Shown: one piece after another, positions 52,503 through 61,742 of the stretch | How positions within the stretch are numbered: position 1 is the stretch's first letter | Layout of the letters: the number at the start of each line of letters is the position of its first letter | Assembly (NCBI RefSeq): GCF_003315175.1 | Contig: NZ_QNRQ01000002.1 | Location: 1-64,000, forward strand | Length of the DNA stretch: 64,000 nt | From: Eoetvoesiella caeni | Lineage (GTDB): Bacteria > Pseudomonadota > Gammaproteobacteria > Burkholderiales > Burkholderiaceae_B | Reading direction: 5' to 3' | Notes under the pieces: generated by a model | What the model was told of the DNA's origin: nothing | Databases searched by the model: none | What the model saw: only the letters and a program-made list of their open reading frames with translations | Made by a program: the position numbers and the translations under genes

Positions 52503-53807
52503 CTACCGATACAACATCGTCGGAAACCACAGGGCAATATCCGGAAAGGCCACCAGTAGCAACAACAGGGCAATAGGCGCCAACAAGAACGGGATGACTC
52601 CGCGGTAAATGACCGAAAGCGGGATTTCGGGAGCCTGCGCGCGGATCACAAAAATGTTCATTCCTACCGGGGGATGTATAAGCCCCAGTTCAACCACCAG
52701 CACCAGTACCACGCCAAACCATACGGGGTCGAAGCCGACTTCGGTGACCAAAGGAAAGAACACCGGGACGGTAATCAACACCATGCCAATACCGTCAAGA
52801 AAACACCCCATAACGATGTAGAACAATATGAGGATAAGCATGACGACTGCTGGCGAGGCATTGAGCCCGCGCGTCCACTCCACCAGCGTATGCGGCAGCT
52901 CTGTCAGCACGACAAAGTACGAAAAGATGAATGCGCACATGACCACCAGGAACAACATGCTGGAAATCAGTATGGTTTCCACAAAAGCCGCATGCACCCG
53001 CGCAAACGACAAGCGGCGCCGGACGACGCCCAGCAGCAAGGCTCCGAACGAGCCCACCGCGGCCGATTCAGTGGGGCTGAACCAGCCGGCATAAATGCCG
53101 CCGATGGACACGCCAAAAAGAAGAATAATCTCCCACATGCTTAGCAACGCACACCAGCGCCCCTTCCAGCCCACATTGGGCGATATCTGCTCGTGGTTGT
53201 CCTTGCGATGAATCAGCCATGCCAGCACCAGGCCGTAGAACAACGTAAGCAGTATCGAAGGAAACAGCGCGGCGGCAAACAGCTTCTGCACCGACTGCTC
53301 GGCAATGATGGCGTAGATGACCAGAATGATGGAAGGCGGAATCAGGATGCCCAGCGACCCGCCAGCGGCAATAACGCCTGTAATCAGCTTGTCGCTATAG
53401 CCGGCCTGGCGCAATTCCGGCAAGGCAATGCGCGACATCGTGGCCGCCACCGCCAGGGACGAACCGCAAACCGCGCCGAATGCCGCGCTGGCACCCAATG
53501 CCGCATAGGCCGGCCCGCCGCGCGCTCCGGCAAACAACGAACGAACGGCACTGAACAACTGCCCTGAAATACCCGCGCCGGACGCCAGCGCCCCCATCAG
53601 CACAAACAAAGGCACGACCGACAAGGCATAAGCCGAGCCCATCTCGAACGGTGTCGAGCCAAGCACAATAAACGCCTTGTCGAAGCCGCTGATGGCCGCA
53701 TACCCCACCGTACCGACCAGCCCCATCGCAATGGCCACCGGTACCCGCGCAAAGATCAGGACCAACAACGCCAGCATGCCCAGCACGCCAATGTATTGGA
53801 CACTCAT
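52503..53807 (-). CDS. dctM: TRAP transporter large permease DctM
   Basis: Membrane protein of 434 residues with about a dozen hydrophobic segments. LFSAVRSLFAGARGGPAYAALGASAAFGAVCGSS and GGSLGILIPPSIILVIYAIIAEQS are the family blocks. The ATG at 53807 has AGGAG upstream and overlaps the dctQ stop as ATGA; the longer frame lies in dctQ. Na+-coupled uptake of an organic acid. Confidence 0.93.
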   Translation of the reverse strand: MSVQYIGVLGMLALLVLIFARVPVAIAMGLVGTVGYAAISGFDKAFIVLGSTPFEMGSAYALSVVPLFVLMGALASGAGISGQLFSAVRSLFAGARGGPAYAALGASAAFGAVCGSSLAVAATMSRIALPELRQAGYSDKLITGVIAAGGSLGILIPPSIILVIYAIIAEQSVQKLFAAALFPSILLTLFYGLVLAWLIHRKDNHEQISPNVGWKGRWCALLSMWEIILLFGVSIGGIYAGWFSPTESAAVGSFGALLLGVVRRRLSFARVHAAFVETILISSMLFLVVMCAFIFSYFVVLTELPHTLVEWTRGLNASPAVVMLILILFYIVMGCFLDGIGMVLITVPVFFPLVTEVGFDPVWFGVVLVLVVELGLIHPPVGMNIFVIRAQAPEIPLSVIYRGVIPFLLAPIALLLLLVAFPDIALWFPTMLYR

Positions 53808-54346
53808 TCGACACTCCTGGTGACTTGCGCGGTTGATTGATCCTGGAACGGATGGCGCAGCAAACAGCACAATTTGAACAAGACGGCGACAAAAGCGGCG
53901 AATATGCCCAGCAGGCAAGGAATCCACAGCCATGCCAGCAGTATCGGCAGGTCTGGCTTGCGGTCGGCGTAAATATAGGCTTCCCATGCCGGTATCGGCA
54001 TGAACCGCAGCAGCAGGCCCAGAAACACCGCGGCCAGCACCAGCGCAACGATCTTGAGCAGACTCAACGCATGCTGGCCAACGAAATGGTCGATGACGTC
54101 CACGGTAATGTGCGTGTCGTCAAGAAAGGCTTCGCCTATGCCCAGGAACACCACAAACACCATCAAGGTCTCTACCATGTCGTAGGTGCCCAGAATAGGA
54201 ATGGCAAACAGGTTGCGCAGCAATACGTCGGCCACGGTAATCAGCATCATCAGCGCCAGGGCCACGCCTGCCAACAATGTCAGCGCACGCAGCACAAAAC
54301 GCATCCAACGGTAAAGGCGCCCACCTGTGTGGCTGGCCGCGCGCAT
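53804..54346 (-). CDS. dctQ: TRAP transporter small permease DctQ
   Basis: Four-helix membrane protein of 180 residues: TVADVLLRNLFAIPILGTYDMVETLMVFVVFLGIGEAFLDDTHITVDV is the DctQ pattern. It overlaps dctM and follows dctP by one base. Confidence 0.9.
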   Translation of the reverse strand: MRAASHTGGRLYRWMRFVLRALTLLAGVALALMMLITVADVLLRNLFAIPILGTYDMVETLMVFVVFLGIGEAFLDDTHITVDVIDHFVGQHALSLLKIVALVLAAVFLGLLLRFMPIPAWEAYIYADRKPDLPILLAWLWIPCLLGIFAAFVAVLFKLCCLLRHPFQDQSTAQVTRSVE

Positions 54347-54347
54347 G

Positions 54348-55370
54348 CTACTGTCCCTTCGCGCGCGCGGCGATCGCTTCCTTCAGGCGCTGCAGCGCAA
54401 CCTTGCCGGGCAACCCCTTTTCTTCAAGCGCAGCCACTTTGTCGTTGATAAGCTTGGACGTGATCTTTTCATAGGCCTTGGAATCGGCCTCGCCCAGCGA
54501 CACCACCTTGACGCCATGCTTGCGCATATACACCAGGCCGCGTTCGTCCGCTTCGTCCGAATCCGTGCCCACGCGCTTGGCGCCTACGTTGCCGGTGGTC
54601 TCGTCGATAAGTTTTTGCAGGTCGGCAGGCAGGCCGGCATAGCTCTTGGGGTTCATGACCATTGCAAAGGTAACCACGCCGGCGTTGAAGGCGGTGGCAT
54701 ACTTAAGGTCGGTGCCCAACTGAAAACTTTCCGCGCCTTCGTACGACATCAGGGTTCCGTCGATGGTGCCTTTATTCAAGGCGTCGGCAACCTCGGAAGG
54801 CGCAACGCCAACCGGCGTGGCGCCCAAGGCGGAAATCAGCGAAGCATACACAGTGCCGGGGTGGCGGATGCGCAAGCCGTGCATTTGCCCGATGGTGGTG
54901 ATCTCTTTGGTGGAGGTCAGCAAAGGGATGGGCGGCGTGGACATAAAATACAGCACCTTGACGCCGGTGTATTCCTTTTCAAGCAGGTCCTTGATGTCCA
55001 TCAGGGCTTGCGAGCCCACCTTGCCATTGGGAATCAATGTGGGGTACTGCGCCAGTTCCGTCAAAGGGAAGCGGCCCGGGGTGGCCCCCTGCAATACATA
55101 CGAGATGTCGGCCACGCCTGTGCGCGCCAGGTCGAACTGGCGGTTCACCGGTCCCATTTGCGACGACGGGAACAGCTTCAGGATAAGCCGGCCGTTTGAC
55201 TTCTGCTTAAGGTCCGCGGCCCAGCGTGTGATTTCGCGGTTGATGGTATGGCTGGGCGGCAAATAACTGGACACCTTCAGTTCATATACCTGCTCGGCCA
55301 CTGCGGGCGACATTAAAACAGTAACGGCAGCTGCCGCCGCCGCGCCCAAAAATTTACGTCGTGTGTTCAT
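54348..55370 (-). CDS. dctP: TRAP transporter solute-binding protein DctP
   Basis: Periplasmic DctP-type receptor of 340 residues with a Tat-like N terminus (NTRRKFLGAAAAAAV). LRIRHPGTVYASLISALGATPVGVAPSEV contains the conserved Arg that pairs with a substrate carboxylate. The SDR gene upstream and the divergent CoA ligase suggest an aromatic or similar carboxylic acid. Confidence 0.9.
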   Translation of the reverse strand: MNTRRKFLGAAAAAAVTVLMSPAVAEQVYELKVSSYLPPSHTINREITRWAADLKQKSNGRLILKLFPSSQMGPVNRQFDLARTGVADISYVLQGATPGRFPLTELAQYPTLIPNGKVGSQALMDIKDLLEKEYTGVKVLYFMSTPPIPLLTSTKEITTIGQMHGLRIRHPGTVYASLISALGATPVGVAPSEVADALNKGTIDGTLMSYEGAESFQLGTDLKYATAFNAGVVTFAMVMNPKSYAGLPADLQKLIDETTGNVGAKRVGTDSDEADERGLVYMRKHGVKVVSLGEADSKAYEKITSKLINDKVAALEEKGLPGKVALQRLKEAIAARAKGQ

Positions 55371-55470
55371 GGCTTGTCTCCGTGATGGTATGGAACCTGC
55401 CGGGCTTGCCGCCCTGTTGTGGGTTCCTGTTTGGATTCGGGTGCAGCCGCGCCTTGCGGCGCGATATAGC

Positions 55471-56235
55471 CTAGGTTGAACTGGAAAAGCCGCCGTCTAT
55501 GACTATGATTTCGCCCGTGACGAAACGGTTGGAACGAACCAGGCTTAACATGGTCTCGGCCACGTCGTCGGCGGTAACGCAGCGCTTCAGCGGCGTTTGC
55601 CGGGCGCGCCTTTCCATAAGGCTGTCGTACTTGTCGTTAAGCATGCGCTTCATCCAGTCGCCTTCCATCCAGCCCGGTGCCACGGCGTTGACGCGGATTT
55701 CAGGCCCCAGGTTCAAGGCAAGTACTTTAGTAAGGCTTACCACGGCCGCCTTGCTGGTGGCGTAAGCCAAGGGCTGCGGGCCCGGGCGCAAACCCACAAT
55801 GCTGGCGGTATTCACCACGCAGCCGTTGCCGGCTGCCTTAAGCAAGGGCACGGCCGCGCGTGTAACCTGAAACATGCCGCGCACATTGACGGCGAACACA
55901 CGGTCCCAGTTTTCGGCGGTGACGGCATCAAGGTCTTTGGGGCTTATGGCGGAAGTCGTTCCGGCGTTATTGATAAGCACATCAAGCCGGCCAAACCGCT
56001 GCTCTACCTGCGCAAGCATTCCGCGCACGGCGGGGTCGTCGCTGACATCGCATTGCAGCAAAATGGTTTCCGCGCCCAGCTCCTGGGCGGCCTTGGCCGT
56101 TTCAGCCGCTGCGCCTTTGCTGCTGCTGTAGTTAATGGCAACGTCGTAGCCGGCGGCCGCCAACGCAAGCACCGCGCTGCGTCCGATTCCAGCTCCACCG
56201 CCCGTCACTAATGCCACCGGTTTTTCGTGCTTCAT
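55471..56235 (-). CDS. Short-chain dehydrogenase/reductase
   Basis: Classical SDR of 254 residues: cofactor motif VTGGGAGIG (about 10-18), NNAG, and catalytic Ser-Tyr-Lys in NTASIVG and YATSK. C-terminal TGEIIVIDGGFS is typical of FabG-like enzymes. It is first in the minus-strand operon with dctPQM and is divergent from the CoA ligase. Substrate unknown. Confidence 0.9.
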   Translation of the reverse strand: MKHEKPVALVTGGGAGIGRSAVLALAAAGYDVAINYSSSKGAAAETAKAAQELGAETILLQCDVSDDPAVRGMLAQVEQRFGRLDVLINNAGTTSAISPKDLDAVTAENWDRVFAVNVRGMFQVTRAAVPLLKAAGNGCVVNTASIVGLRPGPQPLAYATSKAAVVSLTKVLALNLGPEIRVNAVAPGWMEGDWMKRMLNDKYDSLMERRARQTPLKRCVTADDVAETMLSLVRSNRFVTGEIIVIDGGFSSST

Positions 56236-56263
56236 CGAGTCTCCTTGCGCATCATTTTATTAT

Positions 56264-56273
56264 GAACATGTTC
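56264..56273. promoter_or_regulatory. Operator-like palindrome GAACATGTTC (copy 1)
   Basis: Perfect 10-bp palindrome 28 bases before the SDR start. The same sequence recurs at 56391. Likely bound by the TetR protein at 59090-59731. Confidence 0.6.
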
Positions 56274-56390
56274 TACTTTAGATCACGATCATATTTATCG
56301 CAAGCAAAAAATAGTCGCATTTGGCGCTCAGAATATGCAGGTTTTCACTGATTAAAATTCATTGACACAGAAATGATCAAAATCTAAACT

Positions 56391-56400
56391 GAACATGTTC
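56391..56400. promoter_or_regulatory. Operator-like palindrome GAACATGTTC (copy 2)
   Basis: Same palindrome, extended to TGAACATGTTCA (12 bp), on the CoA-ligase side of the divergent region. 127 bases from copy 1, close to 12 helical turns. Confidence 0.6.
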
Positions 56401-56475
56401 ACATAATAAAAGCGCTATCCGGCCGGCTTGCAGACAGGCGAATTTGCCGCAGCCCCATCCCCCAGGAGGAACAAA

Positions 56476-58146
56476 ATGCTTGAAGGAGTCGTCCCATTTC
56501 CGCCCGAGTACGCCAAGCTCTACCGCGAGAAGGGCTATTGGCAAGACAAGTCGCTGGCACAGGAATTCCACGCCGTATTCGAAAAATACGCCGACCGGGT
56601 GGCATTCATAGATCGCGGCCGCTCGTACACTTATTCCGAGATCGACCAAGCCACCGATCGGCTGGCAATCAATCTGCTTGATCTCGGCTTGAAGTCTTTG
56701 GACCGCGTGGTGGTACAACTGCCCAACACCATTGAATTCGTCATTCTTTACTTTGCACTTCAGAAGATCGGCGCCATTCCCATTGCGGCACTATCCAGCC
56801 ACCGCTACCTGGAAGTCAGCCAATTCGTCGCCTTGTCAGGCGCCGTAGCCTGCGTTGCGCCCGACCGCCAGGGCGACTTCGACTTCCAGGACATGATCAG
56901 GCGCGTCCAGCAGCAAAATCCCGGGCTCAGGCACGGCATTATCCTGGGCCAGGCCGCCGAAGGCTTCGCCTCGCTGCACGACCTTATCCAGGCCCAGCCG
57001 GCGCAAGACGCAAAGGCCCGGCTCCAGGCCATCCATATCGACCCGACCGACCCCGCGGTATTCCAGTTGTCGGGCGGGACCACAGGCATTCCCAAGCTCA
57101 TTCCCCGCACGCACAACGACTACGCCTATAACTCCAAAACCGCCGCCAATGTCTGCCGGATCGAAGCGCAGCATGTGCTGTTGGTCATCTTGCCTATTGC
57201 CCACAACCTGCCCCTGGCCTGCCCCGGCATCCAGGGCTTCATGTTCCAGGGCGCCAAAGTCGTGCTCTCTGCCAGCACCCGCGCGGCCGACATCTGCGCC
57301 GCCATACAAGACCATGGGGTCACGCATATCAAGGTCGTGCCGGCCCTGCTGATACGGCTGCTTAACGACCCGGTGCTAAGCCAGTACAACCTTTCGTCGC
57401 TTAAAGTCATTCAAAGCGGCGGCCAGCGCTTGCAGCCCGAAGTGCGCGCACTGGCCAAGAAGCTGATACCCAGCGCCTTTATCCAGGAAAACTTCGGCAT
57501 GGGCGAGGGGCTGCTTTTTTTCGTGCGGCACGACGACCCGGAAGATGTCCGGATGGAAACCGTAGGCAGCCCGGTAAGCCCCGACGACGAAGTGCGCATC
57601 GTGGACGAAGACGGCATCGACGTGCCCTTCGGCGAAACCGGAGAAATGTGGTGCCGCGGCCCTTATACGCTGCGCGGCTACTTCGGCGTTCCTGAATACA
57701 ACAAAGACGCGTTTTCACCCGACGGCTTTTATAAGTCGGGCGACTTGATGCGCCAGCATCCGTCGGGACGATACATGGTGGAAGGCCGGCGCAAAGACTT
57801 GATCAACCGCGGCGGCGAAAAGATCAGCGCCGAAGAAATCGAAAACCTGATTCTTGCCCACCCCGCCGTGAAGGACATTGCCTGCGTTCCCATTCCCGAC
57901 CCCGACATGGGCGAGCGCATGTGCGCCTGCGTGCTGCTGCGCAATGGTGCAACGCTGGGCTTTGACGAGCTTAAGCAGTTCCTGGCCAACAAGGAAATCG
58001 CCAAATACAAGCTTCCCGAACGCCTGGAAATCATGAATGAATTCCCATTGTCCACCTTTGGCAAAGTCTCCAAGAAGAAGCTGCGCGAAATGATCACGGC
58101 AAAGATGGAAGGCGAAAAAGAAAACCGCAACGCCGCCGCTTCATGA
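56476..58146 (+). CDS. Aryl-acid adenylate/CoA ligase (DhbE/EntE-like)
   Basis: ANL ligase of 556 residues very like 2,3-dihydroxybenzoate/salicylate-activating enzymes: P-loop LSGGTTGIPKLIPRTHND, A4 ILPIAHNLPLACPG, A5 ENFGMGEGLLFFVRHDD, then RGPYTLRGYF and NRGGEKISAEEIENL. The IAHN pair is the 2-hydroxybenzoate-binding signature of DhbE. AGGAGG precedes the ATG at 56476. No carrier protein or siderophore genes are near, and the next gene is an amidohydrolase, so a catabolic CoA ligase is more likely than a siderophore enzyme. Confidence 0.87.
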   Translation: MLEGVVPFPPEYAKLYREKGYWQDKSLAQEFHAVFEKYADRVAFIDRGRSYTYSEIDQATDRLAINLLDLGLKSLDRVVVQLPNTIEFVILYFALQKIGAIPIAALSSHRYLEVSQFVALSGAVACVAPDRQGDFDFQDMIRRVQQQNPGLRHGIILGQAAEGFASLHDLIQAQPAQDAKARLQAIHIDPTDPAVFQLSGGTTGIPKLIPRTHNDYAYNSKTAANVCRIEAQHVLLVILPIAHNLPLACPGIQGFMFQGAKVVLSASTRAADICAAIQDHGVTHIKVVPALLIRLLNDPVLSQYNLSSLKVIQSGGQRLQPEVRALAKKLIPSAFIQENFGMGEGLLFFVRHDDPEDVRMETVGSPVSPDDEVRIVDEDGIDVPFGETGEMWCRGPYTLRGYFGVPEYNKDAFSPDGFYKSGDLMRQHPSGRYMVEGRRKDLINRGGEKISAEEIENLILAHPAVKDIACVPIPDPDMGERMCACVLLRNGATLGFDELKQFLANKEIAKYKLPERLEIMNEFPLSTFGKVSKKKLREMITAKMEGEKENRNAAAS

Positions 58147-58198
58147 CTCTTTGCCGCGCCGCCATTTCCCGACTCTTTGTTTACTCCGGAACCATGAC

Positions 58199-59041
58199 AT
58201 GAGAATCATAGACTTGCATTGCTACCCCAACACCCAGGAATGGATTTCGTGCCAGCAGCCCTACGTTGACGCGCTGGCCGAATACTGGAACAGGGCCTGG
58301 ACGCCCAAGACCGAAGCAGAGGTCGTCCAGGACTTTACCGACGCCGACGTGCAGGCCGTGCTGGTGGCGCTGGACCTGGAAACCACCGTTGGCACGCCAC
58401 CGTGCTCGAACGAATACGTGCATGGCATGTGGAAGCGCAACGAAGGCCGCATCATCCAAGCCTGGGGCGCGCTGGAACCCTCGAAGGGCGAACTGGCCAT
58501 CCGCCAGGCGCGCCAGGCCGTGCAGGAATTCGGCATGCTGGGCTTTCATTTTCATCCCATCATGCAGCACTTTGCGGTGGACGACCGCCGCTACTATCCG
58601 CTGTTCGAAGAAATCTCCATGCTGGGCGCGGCCGTCATGATCGACGTGGGCACGACGGGGATGGGCGCCGGCATGCCCGGCGGCATGGGCGCAATCATCC
58701 GCCACGCCCACCCCAGCGCCATCGACCAGCTGGCCGCCGACTTTCCCAAACTGAAAATCATCATGGCGCACCCCGGCTGGCCCTGGGTGGACGAAACAAC
58801 CGCGGTGGCCCTGCATAAAGGCAATGTCTACTGGGAAATGTCCGGCTGGGCCCCCAAATACTTCTGGCCGCAGTTAAAGGTGGATATGCGCACCCGCCTG
58901 CAGGACAAGATTATGTTCGGCAGCGACTACCCCAGCATGCCGTACGAACGCCTGCTGCGCGAATGGCGCGAACTGGGCTATAGCGACGCCATCATGGAAA
59001 AAATCTTCCATGGCAATGCAGAGCGCATCCTGGGTCTTTAA
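58199..59041 (+). CDS. Amidohydrolase 2 family protein (ACMSD/resorcylate decarboxylase-like)
   Basis: TIM-barrel metal enzyme of 280 residues. RIIDLHCYPN at the N terminus has HxY where the family usually has HxH; GFHFHPI, IIMAHPGWPWVD and IMFGSDYPSMPYERLL supply the other expected His and Asp. Family members decarboxylate or hydrolyse aromatic acids and ring-fission products. It is 52 bases after the ligase gene and probably co-transcribed. Confidence 0.82.
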   Translation: MRIIDLHCYPNTQEWISCQQPYVDALAEYWNRAWTPKTEAEVVQDFTDADVQAVLVALDLETTVGTPPCSNEYVHGMWKRNEGRIIQAWGALEPSKGELAIRQARQAVQEFGMLGFHFHPIMQHFAVDDRRYYPLFEEISMLGAAVMIDVGTTGMGAGMPGGMGAIIRHAHPSAIDQLAADFPKLKIIMAHPGWPWVDETTAVALHKGNVYWEMSGWAPKYFWPQLKVDMRTRLQDKIMFGSDYPSMPYERLLREWRELGYSDAIMEKIFHGNAERILGL

Positions 59042-59089
59042 GCAGTTGGGCCGCCGGGTCAACCGGCGCGCTCAAGCCTCTGGATATCG

Positions 59090-59731
59090 TCAACGAACCG
59101 GGTCCAGGCCGTTGATGTACAGCTTGAACTGCTTGCGCAGCGCCGCCAGGCCGGCCTTAAGGTCGGGATTGTCTTCAGAAATCCACAGACGCACCGCGCC
59201 CGCATAAATAAAGAACAGCCCCAGGGCTATGGCCGATGAGCTTTCGCGCGAACGGACTTGGCCGCGCTCTTGCGCGCCGGCAACCAGTTGCCTGACGGTT
59301 TCAACAACCAGCAGCCGGTTCTTGTTGAACTGGACCGAAAGCTTGCCATGCCGGTAGAACGTCAGTTCGCGCAGCAAGATACGCGACAAAGTCGGATTGC
59401 CGGCAAAGTCTTCATACAGAAACGAGAAAAACGTAACCAACTGGTCCAACAGCGGCTTGCGGTAATTCACCGCCTGTGTGCCTTGCTGCTGTATCTCGTT
59501 AAGATGATCCACATAGATCAAGAAAATCAAGTCGCGCTTGTCGTCGGCGTAGTTGAACAAGGTACCCAGGCCCACCCGGGCACGCTTGGCAATATCGCGC
59601 GTTGTGGCCGCGTCGTAGCCAAGTTCGGTAAACAATTCCTTGGCCGCGCTTTTAATGCGTTGAAGCTTCTCCAGCTTGTTTTGTTCCCGCAGCCCAAGTA
59701 CGGGTTCGTCGGTCGCGCCGGTCTTTTTCAT
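59090..59731 (-). CDS. TetR-family regulator
   Basis: TetR-type repressor of 213 residues. The helix-turn-helix is DAATTRDIAKRARVGLGTLFNYADDKRDLIFL (about 39-70). It is convergent with the ligase-amidohydrolase operon. Palindromes in the divergent ligase/SDR region, and a related one upstream of this gene, make that region the likely target. Confidence 0.9.
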   Translation of the reverse strand: MKKTGATDEPVLGLREQNKLEKLQRIKSAAKELFTELGYDAATTRDIAKRARVGLGTLFNYADDKRDLIFLIYVDHLNEIQQQGTQAVNYRKPLLDQLVTFFSFLYEDFAGNPTLSRILLRELTFYRHGKLSVQFNKNRLLVVETVRQLVAGAQERGQVRSRESSSAIALGLFFIYAGAVRLWISEDNPDLKAGLAALRKQFKLYINGLDPVR

Positions 59732-59862
59732 TGATAAACCACTTATTCGAAGGATAGCGTGCCATCAGTGGCAGCCGCTTGTTTACAAGGCTGGCGTTCT
59801 TGGCACCGGCACACGCCGCAAAGCGAACCGGACGCCGCAATTTTATCGCGCATCAATAAAAT

Positions 59863-59872
59863 GAACAAGTTC
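59863..59872. promoter_or_regulatory. Operator-like near-palindrome GAACAAGTTC
   Basis: One base from the GAACATGTTC sites at 56264 and 56391, in the region between the TetR gene and the acyltransferase gene. May serve TetR autoregulation. It is 130 bases before the TetR start, and chance is not excluded. Confidence 0.4.
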
Positions 59873-59974
59873 AAAGAAATCCGAAAGCTCGCCGGCGCTG
59901 CGTAACAAGCCGACATAAGCCATCGCAGACCGAAACACGGCATCGTGTTACACCTATGTGCATAGGATATGAAT

Positions 59975-61006
59975 ATGGCAAAAAACAGTTTCACCGCCGG
60001 GATGGACACCGCAAGAATCGGTGCGTGCTTCATGGTTATTGTGTTGCACGTGGCCGCCGTCAACTTCAACGTTTTCGACGACCAATGGTGGGCGTCCAAT
60101 TTCTACGACTCCCTTACGCGCAGCTGCGTACCGGTCTTCCTGATGATTTCCGGCGTATTGCTGCTGAACAAACAGGAAAGCCTGCCGGTCTTCTTCAGCA
60201 AGCGCTTTGCGCGCGTCCTGCCGCCCCTGCTGTTTTGGTCGCTGTTCTACATGGCCTGGAACACCCTTCAGGGCGAACACTACGGCAGCTTGTACGACTG
60301 GGTAAAAAAGCTGGCCAGCGGGCCGGTGGTATTTCATTTATGGTATCTGTACGCAATTCTGGGCATCTACCTGTTCGTGCCCTTTTTGCGCAGCATCTGG
60401 CTGGCGGCCAGCCCCTCCGAAAAGAAACTGTTCCTGGCCTTGTGGATGCTGGCCTCGGCCTGGCCGGTAATAAGAAGCGTGTTCGGCATCGACCTGGACC
60501 TGCCCGAAACCTACGCGCTGGGGTCCTTTGTAGGACTGATAGGCTATCTGTTCCTGGGCGCCTACGTCTTCGAGGTGTACCAGAATATATTCTCCAAGAA
60601 CCGCTACTGGTGGGCCAACGCCGGCCTTTTCATTGGCTTCAGCGTCGTAATCATGACAGCCACCTTCATGTATTCCAGCCATGCCGGCACTCCCGACACC
60701 CTGTTCTACGACTATCTGTCGCCGCTGGTCATGGGCGCTTCAATATGCATCTTCAACGTCCTGTACGGCCTGGGCGACAAGCTGCGCCCGCATTCGAACC
60801 TGCTGAACCGGCTTTCCGCCTGCACGCTTGGAATCTACTGCCTTCATATCTTCGTTTTGCAACGCATAGAAGACTGGACCGGCCTGCTGAAGTCCAGCGC
60901 CTCGTCCTGGTGGGCAATTCCTTCCATGGCAGTCTTCGTATTTGCAATCTCGCTGGCAACCATTCTTCTGCTAAGAAGGTTCAGGCTGTTTTTGCATATC
61001 ACTTGA
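59975..61006 (+). CDS. Acyltransferase 3 family membrane protein (OafA/WecH-like)
   Basis: Polytopic inner-membrane protein of 343 residues with about ten hydrophobic segments. GMDTARIGACFMVIVLHVAAV holds the catalytic-type His after a conserved Arg, and FHLWYLYAILGIYLFVPFLR is the second family block. These enzymes O-acetylate or O-succinylate surface glycans. AGGA is seven bases before the ATG at 59975; the ATG at 59969 is too close to it. Target glycan unknown. Confidence 0.87.
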   Translation: MAKNSFTAGMDTARIGACFMVIVLHVAAVNFNVFDDQWWASNFYDSLTRSCVPVFLMISGVLLLNKQESLPVFFSKRFARVLPPLLFWSLFYMAWNTLQGEHYGSLYDWVKKLASGPVVFHLWYLYAILGIYLFVPFLRSIWLAASPSEKKLFLALWMLASAWPVIRSVFGIDLDLPETYALGSFVGLIGYLFLGAYVFEVYQNIFSKNRYWWANAGLFIGFSVVIMTATFMYSSHAGTPDTLFYDYLSPLVMGASICIFNVLYGLGDKLRPHSNLLNRLSACTLGIYCLHIFVLQRIEDWTGLLKSSASSWWAIPSMAVFVFAISLATILLLRRFRLFLHIT

Positions 61007-61208
61007 AGAGTGCGGCTCGTAGATCTTGCGCTCACGCGCCAATCGCTTCACGGCCAACCAGCATATGGATGACGCCGTCGCGCAGGCCACGCTGCCTGCC
61101 GCTGCCGCGCGTGTCCGGTCAACCGGCAGACCCATTCGCATATTTTCTCCAAACGTGCCAGCATATTGGGCTAGGCCCAAAAAGCCATGGATGCATATGG
61201 AGAAGTCA

Positions 61209-61742
61209 GTGAGTAATGGCAGTTTTACCGGCGACAGCCCCCTGGACGACATCGACGGCGCGGACGCGGACGCCGGCGCCCAGAAAATACAAGAACCCAC
61301 GCTTTGGCGCGACGATGGCTGGACGGCGCGGGTCATCAAGAATGAAGACGACGACGGCTGGGCCGTGGAAATGATTCAGGACGGCCAGGACGAACCCGCG
61401 CTTGTGGGGCCATGGACCATGGGCCGCGATAAGAAAAACCCCAAGCCGCTGGACTCGTCCGCCTTCATCACGCTGGTCAAGACGGCTTCAGAAGTATTGC
61501 GCCGCCACGAGCAGCAATTGCACGCGCTGCTGCACAAAAACATTAAAGTCTCGACAGACGACGGCCAGGTTACTGTCAAGCTGGACATTGTCCCGGACGA
61601 CGACGATCCCTACGCCACGCTAAGCGCCTGGGACGCCTACGGCGAAGAGCTCGGACGCGCCAATGTGGCGGTAAGCTTCAAGCTGACCATGGAAAGCGCA
61701 ACGAAATGGATAGAAAGCGGCTATCCGGCGCGGGCTGGTTGA
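61209..61742 (+). CDS. Hypothetical acidic protein
   Basis: Soluble protein of 177 residues with no family I recognise. The first 30 residues are Asp-rich (DSPLDDIDGADADAGA); the rest has mixed charge with WAVEMIQDGQDEPALVGPWTMGRDKKNPKPLD and a C-terminal VSFKLTMESATKWIESGYPA. No signal peptide, Cys or membrane segment. The GTG at 61209 has GGAG six bases before; ATGs at 61191 and 61197 do not. Its 3' end overlaps a minus-strand remnant. Confidence 0.7.
   Translation: MSNGSFTGDSPLDDIDGADADAGAQKIQEPTLWRDDGWTARVIKNEDDDGWAVEMIQDGQDEPALVGPWTMGRDKKNPKPLDSSAFITLVKTASEVLRRHEQQLHALLHKNIKVSTDDGQVTVKLDIVPDDDDPYATLSAWDAYGEELGRANVAVSFKLTMESATKWIESGYPARAG

Noticed and set aside
56476-58146. Siderophore biosynthesis by the DhbE-like ligase
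   Set aside because: No isochorismatase, carrier protein, NRPS or TonB receptor genes are near; a TRAP importer and catabolic-type enzymes are.
59861-59905. 14-codon frame MNKFKEIRKLAGAA before the acyltransferase gene
   Set aside because: No ribosome site and it coincides with the operator-like sequence; probably chance.
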